33,168 nt of DNA from a virus: positions 1 through 33,168 of the IMG/VR virus record IMGVR_UViG_3300032285_000759; one strand, given 5' to 3'. The notes beneath the pieces were generated by a model. The model was given only the letters and a program-made list of their open reading frames with translations. It was not told where the DNA came from and searched no databases. The translations under genes and the position numbers were made by a program. Positions 9,408 to 14,466 of the stretch are shown in pieces; position 1 is the first letter of the stretch; each line of letters opens with the position of its first letter.

Positions 9408-9847
9408 TGTTTAGTTTGTTCAACCCTTGGGTGATTGTTGGAATATTAGGCTTGGTGCTGAGTTCTTATTTCTATGGCCATCACCAGGCTTATGTTGAGC
9501 AAGCAGCAGAGATTGCCAGGTTAAATTTGATTGAGCGTGACAAAGAACAACAAATGCAAGTAATGGCAGATAATCATGCCAAAGATTTAAGGAAAGCCAC
9601 TCAAAATGCCAAAACTGAAGTTGCTAAGTTGCAGTCTGACCTTGCTGATGGCCGGTTGCGGTTCTCCGTCAGCACCATTTCAACCTGCAAAGATGCCTCC
9701 ATTGCCGGTGGAAATACAGAAAGCAGAACCGAACTTGACCCAGAGGTTGGTCAAGCTCTTATCGCCATCACAGCCGATGGAGACAACGCCATCAGACAAC
9801 TCAACGCCTGTATCGACATCTACAACGAAGTAAGGAGTAAACAATGA
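9407..9847 (+). CDS. Rz: Rz-like inner-membrane spanin (i-spanin), 146 aa
   Basis: Spanins fuse inner and outer membranes in the last step of lysis of Gram-negative hosts. The protein has an N-terminal membrane anchor at about residues 8-24 (WVIVGILGLVLSSYFYG), followed by a long periplasmic helical region (about 30-85) of coiled-coil character, then a Ser/Thr/Cys-containing part and a helical C-terminus, as in lambda Rz (153 aa). A second gene encoding a lipoprotein is nested in the +1 frame, the classic Rz/Rz1 arrangement, which strongly supports the call. The start overlaps the previous stop (TAATG at 9405-9409) and the stop overlaps the next gene (ATGA at 9844-9847). Confidence 0.88.
   Translation: MFSLFNPWVIVGILGLVLSSYFYGHHQAYVEQAAEIARLNLIERDKEQQMQVMADNHAKDLRKATQNAKTEVAKLQSDLADGRLRFSVSTISTCKDASIAGGNTESRTELDPEVGQALIAITADGDNAIRQLNACIDIYNEVRSKQ
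9606..9833 (+). CDS. Rz1: Rz1-like outer-membrane lipoprotein spanin (o-spanin), embedded in Rz
   Basis: This 75-aa reading frame lies wholly inside the Rz gene in the +1 frame, as in lambda. It starts with a lipoprotein signal peptide (MPKLKLLSCSLTLLMAGC) with a lipobox-like L-M-A-G-C at residues 14-18, so the mature protein would begin with a lipid-modified Cys18. The mature part is Pro/Ser/Thr-rich (PFQPAKMPPLPVEI), typical of o-spanins. It would be anchored to the outer membrane and bind the C-terminus of Rz across the periplasm. Confidence 0.85.
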   Translation: MPKLKLLSCSLTLLMAGCGSPSAPFQPAKMPPLPVEIQKAEPNLTQRLVKLLSPSQPMETTPSDNSTPVSTSTTK

Positions 9848-10071
9848 ATATCAACCTAAAAGCCGTGGTCACCATCATTGCAAGCCTTTCCCTGATGGGG
9901 GTGGTAGGGTGCATGATTTGGATGTTTTTACTTGCTATTTACGATCCCACAGTAGATGATAAAGTGGTTTTTGAAATCATTGGACCAGCATTCCAAACGA
10001 TTGTAGGTGGGTTTATTGGCTTAATTACTGGCATTCACATTGGAGAGAAAAAAGATGACGCAACTGAGTAA
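9844..10071 (+). CDS. candidate holin, two transmembrane segments, 75 aa
   Basis: Two predicted membrane helices: about residues 6-32 (VVTIIASLSLMGVVGCMIWMFLLAI) and about 44-66 (IIGPAFQTIVGGFIGLITGIHIG), separated by an acidic loop (DPTVDDK) and followed by a short charged tail (EKKDDATE). Size, topology and position directly before the endolysin fit a class II holin or a related 3TM-holin-like family member, but no specific family is recognised. The start overlaps the Rz stop (ATGA) and the endolysin begins inside its last 17 bases, so translation is likely coupled. Confidence 0.6.
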   Translation: MNINLKAVVTIIASLSLMGVVGCMIWMFLLAIYDPTVDDKVVFEIIGPAFQTIVGGFIGLITGIHIGEKKDDATE

Positions 10072-10486
10072 ACACTTTTCACTTGAAGAATTGACACACA
10101 CCGATCACAGGGAGTTAGATAATGAACCAAATGAGTCTGAAAGAGAAAATCTTGTTCGACTTGCAAATTTTCTTGAGCAAGTTAAATTCGTATTGGGTGA
10201 CGTTCCGATCATGGTTAACAGCGCGTTTCGGTCAAAAGCCGTAAATGATGCGGTTGGCAGCAAGGACAGCAGCCAACATAGAATTGGATGCGCTGCCGAT
10301 TTGCGTGTGCCTGGCATGACCCCAGACCAAGTGGTGAAAGCCGTCATTGGTTCACAATTGGAATTTGACCAGGTAATCCGAGAATTTGACCGCTGGACAC
10401 ACATTTCTGTGCCATCGCACCCTGAAGACAAGCCACGCAAACAAGCGTTGATCATTGATAAAGCTGGAACAAGAGTTTATTCATAA
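10055..10486 (+). CDS. M15-family peptidoglycan peptidase endolysin, 143 aa
   Basis: Expected to cut peptidoglycan peptide bonds during lysis. The zinc-binding pattern of the M15/DD-carboxypeptidase family is visible: SxHxxGxAxD-type motif SSQHRIGCAADLR with His75 and Asp82, and a second His at 116 in DRWTHIS; the FxLEELTHTDH opening and VNSAFRS at about 54-60 are also typical. The ATG at 10055 is chosen because GGAGAG ends 7 bases before it; a TTG 15 bases earlier has no such support. It overlaps the holin candidate by 17 bases. There is no signal peptide, so it needs a holin to reach the periplasm. Confidence 0.85.
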   Translation: MTQLSKHFSLEELTHTDHRELDNEPNESERENLVRLANFLEQVKFVLGDVPIMVNSAFRSKAVNDAVGSKDSSQHRIGCAADLRVPGMTPDQVVKAVIGSQLEFDQVIREFDRWTHISVPSHPEDKPRKQALIIDKAGTRVYS

Positions 10487-10494
10487 GGAAAATC

Positions 10495-10719
10495 ATGGCT
10501 ACAAATTTTAAAATCACACGCGAACAATGCAAAAAAGACGATGATTCGCACTATGTTGTCAAAAAAGAATGGCAAAAAGAGCGCGAACACGTTATGCGTA
10601 TTGAAAATGAGTTAAAAAAGCATGAGAAGACCGATATGTCTCACGCACACCCAACTCACTCGCACAATGCCGGTATGAACCAACCCAGCGCACCATTGCC
10701 CAATATGCGTAAGGGCTAA
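10495..10719 (+). CDS. small unknown protein with His-rich tail, 74 aa
   Basis: No family recognised. The N-terminal half is charged and helical (VVKKEWQKEREHVMRIENELKKHEK), and the C-terminal half carries a His/Pro/Asn-rich segment (SHAHPTHSHNAG) that could bind metal. AAGGAAA precedes the ATG. It is the last gene of the rightward late operon. Its stop codon (TAA, 10717-10719) overlaps the stop of the leftward operon on the other strand. Confidence 0.7.
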   Translation: MATNFKITREQCKKDDDSHYVVKKEWQKEREHVMRIENELKKHEKTDMSHAHPTHSHNAGMNQPSAPLPNMRKG

Positions 10720-11108
10720 CGATTTAGATACAAATCGGTCAATGGCACGCCCTTTGGCCAAAGATTATTGATTTGTAAATAGTGGATTGTTTGAATGTGC
10801 GCCAAGTACCAGGCGTGCATTCTTTCTGCTTTGGTCATTAGATGGCCAGAGTCTATTTCTGTGTGGCACGGCTGGCAAAGCGCAGCAATATAGTTATCTG
10901 ACGCTTTAATTCCTCTACCCTTACCGCCATGCCAATTAGAGTGTGCGGCCTGTGCGAGATGGAAACCACACCTCTGACAATTCATGGCTGCCACGATTTT
11001 TAGTAAATTTTTGTTCCGTATGTAATGTGTCTTTGGAAATGACCTCACGAGTGCTAAATCTGTGGTCTTTGGGGCATGAGTATCGTCTTCGCTTGGAATC
11101 GTCTTCAT
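10716..11108 (-). CDS. YbcO/HNH-like recombination nuclease, about 130 aa
   Basis: A zinc-bound HNH-type nuclease of the YbcO (DUF1364-like) kind is indicated by a CQRC pair, then QAAHSNWHGGKGRGIKASDN and CQPCHTEIDSG, that is Cys-x2-Cys, a central His-Ser-Asn, a Gly-Lys-Gly turn with Lys-Ala-Ser-Asp, and Cys-x2-Cys-His. Such proteins are encoded in phage recombination regions, often beside RusA or NinG. The N-terminal segment KTHYIRNKNLLKIVAA just before the first Cys pair is also family-like, so translation should start at or before it; the ATG at 11108 is preferred over a TTG at 11123. A shorter form starts at ATG 10985. The chosen start makes a 173-base overlap with the zinc-ribbon gene. 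It is the last gene of the leftward operon. Confidence 0.7.
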   Translation of the reverse strand: MKTIPSEDDTHAPKTTDLALVRSFPKTHYIRNKNLLKIVAAMNCQRCGFHLAQAAHSNWHGGKGRGIKASDNYIAALCQPCHTEIDSGHLMTKAERMHAWYLAHIQTIHYLQINNLWPKGVPLTDLYLNR

Positions 11109-11160
11109 TGGTTCTTGTCTCAAGTATTTTGCCTGGTTGACCGCAGAGTGGGCATTTCAT
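10936..11160 (-). CDS. small zinc-ribbon protein resembling the NrdR N-terminus, 74 aa
   Basis: MKCPLCG at the start, ETRTNEDDSKRRRYSC and HRFSTREV together look like the zinc ribbon of NrdR and of related phage proteins: Cys3, Cys6, a basic RRRY segment, Cys29 and His33 (the usual final Cys is replaced by His). The remaining 40 residues have no clear match and are also coding in the other frame. The ATG overlaps the stop of the upstream gene (ATGA at 11157-11160), which supports the start. It may bind nucleic acid; target unknown. It lacks the ATP-cone domain of true NrdR. Confidence 0.65.
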   Translation of the reverse strand: MKCPLCGQPGKILETRTNEDDSKRRRYSCPKDHRFSTREVISKDTLHTEQKFTKNRGSHELSEVWFPSRTGRTL

Positions 11161-11483
11161 TCGTGTGACCTTATTCCTAATCTTTCTGATGCTTCCCTAG
11201 TGCGCCAAATGTCAATTGACAGTCTAGATGCTTCCAGCTGGTACTTTAACTGCTCCTCAATCATCACTGATGCCTTTAATTCGTCAATTAACCCTAAGTA
11301 TTCAGGATCACACAAGGCTTCGCGTTCCTGTGCTGCAATTTGGCTAAATTCACCAGCGACATGGCGCATACAGATGGCCTTGGCACTCTTTAACTTTAAC
11401 TCGCACGCTATTCGATTGGACTTGGCGTTGGCGTAGGCAGTGGAATTATCGTAGATAAACTGTGCGTGTCGTTCAGGTGTCAT
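11157..11483 (-). CDS. helical phage protein of unknown function, 108 aa
   Basis: The sequence (MTPERHAQFIYDNSTAYANAK... LEASRLSIDIWRTREASER) is strongly helical and resembles a small protein often found in the early regions of phages and prophages, but I know no function for it. A GAGGAA Shine-Dalgarno lies close upstream of the ATG at 11483, inside the preceding small membrane gene. The stop overlaps the next start by four bases. Part of the leftward operon with RusA and the YbcO-like nuclease. Confidence 0.75.
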   Translation of the reverse strand: MTPERHAQFIYDNSTAYANAKSNRIACELKLKSAKAICMRHVAGEFSQIAAQEREALCDPEYLGLIDELKASVMIEEQLKYQLEASRLSIDIWRTREASERLGIRSHE

Positions 11484-11580
11484 TGGACATTTCCTCTAGC
11501 AAAGCCCAGATGGCCATTAAAAAACAAATAACCACAAAAGTGATTAAAAACAATCCAAAAATAATTAACAAGGTATTCAT
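11473..11580 (-). CDS. tiny membrane peptide, 35 aa
   Basis: A short frame that reads MNTLLIIFGLFLITFVVICF followed by LMAIWALLEEMSNDT. Residues 3-27 form one strong transmembrane helix. Its ATG overlaps the RusA stop (ATGA at 11577-11580) and its 3' end carries the GAGGAA ribosome-binding site and start of the next gene, so it fits the operon exactly and explains the otherwise empty 93 bases. Function unknown; no homologue recognised. Confidence 0.6.
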   Translation of the reverse strand: MNTLLIIFGLFLITFVVICFLMAIWALLEEMSNDT

Positions 11581-11996
11581 TCTGTTTCCCTTATTAACAC
11601 CTCAACACAAGGTTCACCATATTTCTTGGTAACGTACAAATTGACAATCTGGGAATCGTTTTTAAAAATGACCTTATCGCACCCATCAAGCACCGCTTTA
11701 ACCACATTGTCGATGTCTGGTTTCTTAGTATGCCTCTCTAAGCCATTTAAACACGCCTCCTTGCGTTTCTTTGAGTAGGATAATGGTATGGCAAAGGATA
11801 TGTAAATAAATGCGTCCAAAGCCGTTTTAAGCGGTTCAGATAATCCCATTGATTTCTGTGCTGCTTGGCGAATAGTATCCTCATAAGCAACAGTCTTTGC
11901 ATCGGTATAAGTGCTGACAAAAGCACCGCGTCTAGCAAACCTTGGTCGGCCTTTACCGCGGGGCTGGCCATCAACTTTGAATGTCACATGAAACAT
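11577..11996 (-). CDS. rusA: RusA-family Holliday junction resolvase, 139 aa
   Basis: RusA is a small dimeric endonuclease that cuts four-way DNA junctions. Family hallmarks are visible: N-terminal GQPRGKGRPRFARRG (about 10-24), the catalytic KKPDIDNVVKAVLDG region with Asp94 and Asp96 (the D-x-D-N motif) and Asp104, then VIFKNDSQIV with Asp114, and the closing VEVLIRE strand. Length is normal for the family (E. coli RusA 120 aa). An AAGGAACTC sequence precedes the ATG, and the start lies within the end of the upstream 56-aa gene. It probably resolves recombination intermediates made by the ERF/exonuclease system encoded at 13897-15545. Confidence 0.92.
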   Translation of the reverse strand: MFHVTFKVDGQPRGKGRPRFARRGAFVSTYTDAKTVAYEDTIRQAAQKSMGLSEPLKTALDAFIYISFAIPLSYSKKRKEACLNGLERHTKKPDIDNVVKAVLDGCDKVIFKNDSQIVNLYVTKKYGEPCVEVLIRETE

Positions 11997-12141
11997 TGAG
12001 TTCCTTAATTCTTTGGGCTACTGCTTTGCCTAAACCATTAAACATTGGGTGCTTTTCCATTTCCCTGACCTGGTGTCTGACGTAATCAATCCATCCAGGC
12101 TTTAGAGCAAGTTGAGCATAGTGTTCAACAAAATCAACCAT
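11971..12141 (-). CDS. small conserved phage protein, 56 aa
   Basis: Reads MVDFVEHYAQLALKPGWID, then YVRHQVREMEKHPMFNGLGK and AVAQRIKELNVSCDIQS. The PGWxDYxRHxxxEMEKxPxFxGLGxxV pattern recurs in small proteins of phage replication regions; function unknown. It overlaps the YdaU-like stop by 8 bases and the RusA start by 26 bases, which suits the tightly packed operon. No obvious strong ribosome-binding site, so coupled translation is likely. Confidence 0.7.
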   Translation of the reverse strand: MVDFVEHYAQLALKPGWIDYVRHQVREMEKHPMFNGLGKAVAQRIKELNVSCDIQS

Positions 12142-12862
12142 TGTTCTTTATCATTTTGAACTTGGCCTTTACTTCGTCTGGCATCGCCACGGCGTTTTTA
12201 GCATCATTCTCTAGTTTCACAAGCGTTGGATCACGCCCAGGCTTGCTAGGAACTGTCTGGTGAATGATGTCCACTTTAGCGGCAATCCACTCAGCTTTGA
12301 ATGTTGTCCATCCTCTAGCACAACAAGTCTTGATTGCGTCATCTAGCGTGATGTTGGCTTTTTCGGCCTCAATTTGAATTGATGCGATCAAGGTGTCGGT
12401 TAGTGTTTTGTTTTTGGCTTTCAAGACTTTTTCAAAATCCATATATATATGGTTCTTGGTTATTGGTTCTTGGTTCATGGTTAGTTGCACATCTGTTGTA
12501 CATCTGTTCAACACCTGTTCAACACCTGTTGATCGTTTGTTCAACGCACGTTTAACGGCTGATGCTTTACCAGCTTTAGATTTGTCGTTAATTAAACTTT
12601 GATATTCAGATATTTCTATTTCACAACGCCTTTGATACCAATATTCACCTTTCAATTTGAAAAACATATTGAGTATTCCAATAACAATATCTTCATTATC
12701 CCTAGCATTTATTTTCATGCTAAGAGTATAAATATCGTTTGGTAAAGGGTTTTCTGTATCGTAATAAAGCCAAAGAAGTTTTAAATAAATTCCTACTTCT
12801 TCATTGGTAAGAAACGCGGTATCTTTAATAAAATCACCAATATGATGCTGATAATAGTGCAT
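12134..12862 (-). CDS. YdaU-like (DUF1376) replication-region protein, 242 aa
   Basis: The N-terminal 85 residues fit the DUF1376/YdaU pattern, including HHIGDFIKDTAFLTNEEVGIYLKLLWLYY and LPNDIYTLSMKINA, which resembles a winged-helix domain found in phage replication initiation-type proteins. A Lys/Asn-rich linker (about 105-140) precedes a C-terminal helical part (about 140-242) with a ACCARGWTTFKAEW segment as in replication/primosome proteins of such phages. The start is the first ATG after a nine-T run and a GGGG that may act as a ribosome-binding site. It is the first gene of the leftward operon. Because no helicase or polymerase is seen in the genome, this protein is the best candidate for recruiting the host replication machinery. 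Confidence 0.75.
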   Translation of the reverse strand: MHYYQHHIGDFIKDTAFLTNEEVGIYLKLLWLYYDTENPLPNDIYTLSMKINARDNEDIVIGILNMFFKLKGEYWYQRRCEIEISEYQSLINDKSKAGKASAVKRALNKRSTGVEQVLNRCTTDVQLTMNQEPITKNHIYMDFEKVLKAKNKTLTDTLIASIQIEAEKANITLDDAIKTCCARGWTTFKAEWIAAKVDIIHQTVPSKPGRDPTLVKLENDAKNAVAMPDEVKAKFKMIKNNG

Positions 12863-12871
12863 AAAAACCCC

Positions 12872-12952
12872 AAAAAAAAAGGGCTACACCTGCTATCTCG
12901 CCTTTCGGCGTTGGCGGACTGGCGCAGTACCAGCAGATAGCATGTGTAACCC
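12872..12952 (-). ncRNA. structured RNA (three-way junction) with terminator-like T run, upstream of the replication operon
   Basis: An 18-bp stem is formed by 12881-12898 with 12935-12952. Read on the minus strand it has one G-A mismatch and one G-T pair, where plus-strand RNA would have two mismatches, so minus-strand RNA folds better. Inside are two more hairpins: CTGG/CCAG with a 7-base loop (12919-12933), and CGCC-GAAA-GGCG with a GNRA tetraloop on the minus strand (12899-12910). The stem is followed directly by nine T residues (12880-12872), giving intrinsic-terminator form, 10 bases before the YdaU-like ATG. It could be a small RNA with its own terminator, or an attenuator in the leader. 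The shape alone does not identify a family; a C4-type phage antisense RNA is one candidate to test. Confidence 0.65.
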
Positions 12953-12985
12953 TACTACGAATAACGCCGCCAAGCGTCCAAATAA

Positions 12986-13012
12986 AGTATAACTCAAATT
13001 TACAAAAACCAA
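12986..13012 (-). promoter_or_regulatory. weak promoter candidate for the structured RNA
   Basis: On the minus strand TATACT (12991-12986) is a good -10, but the nearest -35 candidate TTGGTT (13012-13007) is poor and only 15 bases away. Initiation would be near 12978, giving an RNA of about 105 bases ending at the T run. It overlaps the end of the Cro-like gene. Confidence 0.25.
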
Positions 13013-13152
13013 TCTGGCTTTAATAGCTTTAATTGCCAAATCCTTGCTTGGGGAATTACTTTCCAATTGGTAACGGCCTGTCTCTGAATGCCCAATAGGC
13101 GCGCCAAAGATGCTTTATTACCAGCGAGTTCAATTGCTTTTTCTTTTGTCAT
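13000..13152 (-). CDS. Cro/YdaS-like helix-turn-helix regulator, 50 aa
   Basis: Reads MTKEKAIELAGNKASLARLL, then GIQRQAVTNWKVIPQARIWQ and LKLLKPDWFL. This is the short Cro/YdaS form: helix-turn-helix at about residues 13-33 (KASLARLLGIQRQAVTNWK) and the IPxARxWQLxxLKPxWF ending. It should bind operator DNA as a dimer. It is transcribed away from the rightward operon, in the place of a lambdoid control gene, with operator-like repeats just upstream. There is no Shine-Dalgarno before the ATG, and a -10-like TACAAT lies so close (13164-13159) that the transcript may begin at the ATG itself. This gene is too short to appear in many automatic annotations. Confidence 0.85.
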   Translation of the reverse strand: MTKEKAIELAGNKASLARLLGIQRQAVTNWKVIPQARIWQLKLLKPDWFL

Positions 13153-13158
13153 GTTGTA

Positions 13159-13187
13159 ATTGTACATCAGTATTTACTTATTTACCA
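13159..13187 (-). promoter_or_regulatory. candidate leftward promoter for the Cro-like gene, possibly leaderless
   Basis: On the minus strand TACAAT (13164-13159, 5 of 6 consensus) lies 17 bases from TGGTAA (13187-13182, weak -35). Transcription would start at about 13152-13153, at or just before the A of the ATG. Leaderless translation is known for lambda cI from PRM. The -10 overlaps the first operator-like repeat, as expected for autoregulation. Confidence 0.4.
13161..13177 (+). repeat. operator-like repeat, copy 1
   Basis: TGTACATCAGTATTTAC. The inverted copy at 13225-13241 matches at 15 of 17 positions, with the match running on a few bases. It lies over the leftward promoter candidate, 9 bases upstream of the Cro-like ATG. 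It is probably a binding site of the Cro-like protein; this is inference. Confidence 0.6.
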
Positions 13188-13209
13188 CATTAGGGAATGT
13201 ACCTATAAA
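13181..13209 (+). promoter_or_regulatory. rightward early promoter candidate
   Basis: TTTACC (13181-13186) and TATAAA (13204-13209) are separated by 17 bases, a good sigma70-type arrangement (4 of 6 and 5 of 6 matches). Transcription would start near 13216 and read the second operator-like copy in the leader, then the early genes from 13294. Confidence 0.5.
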
Positions 13210-13224
13210 AAAGACTTGCTGAAA

Positions 13225-13241
13225 GTAAATCTTGATGTACA
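13225..13241 (-). repeat. operator-like repeat, copy 2 (inverted)
   Basis: GTAAATCTTGATGTACA on the plus strand; its complement is TGTACATCAAGATTTAC, which matches copy 1 except for the two central bases. It lies just downstream of the predicted rightward start point, where a bound repressor could block elongation. Confidence 0.6.
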
Positions 13242-13293
13242 CTACATTCATGCCCTAGCAAATCGCATAAGGGTCTTTTTAGAAAGCAGCAAA

Positions 13294-13452
13294 ATGAAAA
13301 TTGAATTATTAGAAACATTCCAAACGCAATTGCGTGGTACTAATGACCAAGAGTACCAAATATATTTAGCTTGTGCTGATGACGGCAAAGGCGGTGATAT
13401 TACAAATAATGGTCAACCACTCAAAACATATGAAGAGTGGCTAAATGCTTAA
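13294..13452 (+). CDS. small early protein, 52 aa
   Basis: Unknown function. The ATG at 13294 is chosen over the upstream TTG at 13216, which lies at the predicted transcription start. An AGAAAG stretch precedes the ATG at modest distance. The protein (MKIELLETFQTQLRG... TYEEWLNA) is acidic with a Gly-rich middle segment. First gene of the rightward early operon; its end overlaps the next ATG by 8 bases. Confidence 0.6.
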   Translation: MKIELLETFQTQLRGTNDQEYQIYLACADDGKGGDITNNGQPLKTYEEWLNA

Positions 13453-13648
13453 AGAACAAGCCAACCTAATCCTAGATCAGGTGCGGGTTGGCGTTCTTTA
13501 CCCAAAACACATCATTAATCAAGCATTGACAATTACTGGAGATTTAAATGGAAAAATATCACAGAACAACGAACGAAGCATTCCACAATACTATGGAGTA
13601 TGGGGCTTGCATCGAGAAGCCAACCCCCAAGATGTTTACAAAGGTTGA
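13445..13648 (+). CDS. small early protein, up to 67 aa, overlapping the next gene
   Basis: Starts MLKEQANLILDQVRVGVLYP and continues with a helical IINQALTITGDL segment that looks like real protein. After about residue 35 the frame runs into the next gene, and the last 34 residues are of doubtful meaning because the other frame there encodes a better protein with its own ribosome-binding site. The whole frame may be translated, giving about 100 bases of dual coding, or the natural stop has been lost. Function unknown. Confidence 0.45.
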   Translation: MLKEQANLILDQVRVGVLYPKHIINQALTITGDLNGKISQNNERSIPQYYGVWGLHREANPQDVYKG

Positions 13649-13712
13649 AATATGCGTGTACTTAATCGCAGCGATCGTGATTTTATTAGATATGTTTATC
13701 TGGAGACCCTGA
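13548..13712 (+). CDS. small membrane protein, 54 aa
   Basis: Reads MEKYHRTTNEAFHNTMEYGA, then CIEKPTPKMFTKVEICVYLI and AAIVILLDMFIWRP. The C-terminal part (about residues 33-51) is one transmembrane helix; the YHRTxxEAF opening recurs in small phage membrane proteins. TGGAG lies about 8 bases before the ATG. The stop TGA overlaps the next ATG (TGATG at 13710-13714). Function unknown. Confidence 0.65.
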   Translation: MEKYHRTTNEAFHNTMEYGACIEKPTPKMFTKVEICVYLIAAIVILLDMFIWRP

Positions 13713-13900
13713 TGGATGCATCCAAAATCATTAGACAGTCTGAAGAAGCCACACAAGCCTACATCAACAACCCAGTCAACAAGTTGAACTTTCAGTTGGG
13801 TTACTTAAAAAGCCAGATTGAGGATTTGTGCGAAATGGTCCAGATTCAGCGTGAAGAAATCCAGAAGTTAGAAATTGAATTATCAGGAGAAAAAGAATGA
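13712..13900 (+). CDS. small coiled-coil protein, 62 aa
   Basis: MDASKIIRQSEEATQAYINN followed by a heptad-like helix (about residues 28-62, KSQIEDLCEMVQIQREEIQK). The ATG at 13712 is preferred over one at 13652 because GGAG lies 6 bases upstream and TGATG couples it to the previous stop. The stop overlaps the ERF start (ATGA). Function unknown. Confidence 0.65.
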   Translation: MDASKIIRQSEEATQAYINNPVNKLNFQLGYLKSQIEDLCEMVQIQREEIQKLEIELSGEKE

Positions 13901-14466
13901 AACAAATCGCAACTGCTCTAGTCAAAGCCCAAAAGGCGTTTAATCCCGCTTTAAAGCAGTCTATTAACCCGCATTTCAAAAGCCGGTATGTTGACCTTGC
14001 TGGGTGCGTTGAGGCCGTTATAGACGCTTTAAACAACAATGGCATTTACTTGCTGCAAAAGACATTTGAGTGCGCTGACGGCGTGATTGTTGAGACTATT
14101 TTTGTCCACGAATCAGGCGAGATGCTGGAGTGCGGAATGCTGCACTTTCCCGCGGTCAAAGCCGATCCACAGGGTTATGCGTCAGCTCTCACATACGCCA
14201 GGCGCTACAGTCTGATGGCGGCGTGCGGTATTGCGCCAGAAGACGATGACGGCAATCAGGCTAGTCGCAAGGTTGAGACAAAGATCGTAAGCCACGTCAA
14301 CGTTAAAGAGTTGGACAAACTGATTGAAAAGATGCGCCAGGCTGAAAACCAAGAGCAACTGGTGGCCAGCTACAGAATTGCATTCCAAGCGTGCCAGAGC
14401 GAGAAATCACACCAAGACCGCGTGATTGCCATTAAAAACGAAATGAAAGAGAAAGTACCGGCATGA
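13897..14466 (+). CDS. erf: ERF-family single-strand annealing protein, 189 aa
   Basis: ERF proteins form rings on single-stranded DNA and pair homologous strands. The N-terminal 120 residues show the family pattern: ALVKAQKAFNPALKQSINPHFKSRYVDLAG in the first 40 residues, then GEMLECGMLHFPAVKADPQG and YASALTYARRYSLMAACGI (the family's AxTYARRYxLxxxxGI signature), followed by an acidic EDDDGNQA. The C-terminal 60 residues are a variable helical part. AGGAGA precedes the ATG. Acts with the exonuclease at 14937 in a RecA-independent recombination route similar to P22 Erf or lambda Red. Confidence 0.92.
   Translation: MKQIATALVKAQKAFNPALKQSINPHFKSRYVDLAGCVEAVIDALNNNGIYLLQKTFECADGVIVETIFVHESGEMLECGMLHFPAVKADPQGYASALTYARRYSLMAACGIAPEDDDGNQASRKVETKIVSHVNVKELDKLIEKMRQAENQEQLVASYRIAFQACQSEKSHQDRVIAIKNEMKEKVPA

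Noticed and set aside
13249-13257. ATG-CCC-TAG minigene in the rightward leader
   Set aside because: Such two-codon frames occur often by chance and it has no clear Shine-Dalgarno.
13252-13276. Weak hairpin CCCT...AGGG with T5 in the rightward leader
   Set aside because: The stem is only 4-5 bp with a large loop; not enough for a terminator call.
13216-13293. TTG start at 13216 for the first early gene
   Set aside because: It lies at the predicted transcription start and reads through the operator-like repeat; the ATG at 13294 is more sensible.
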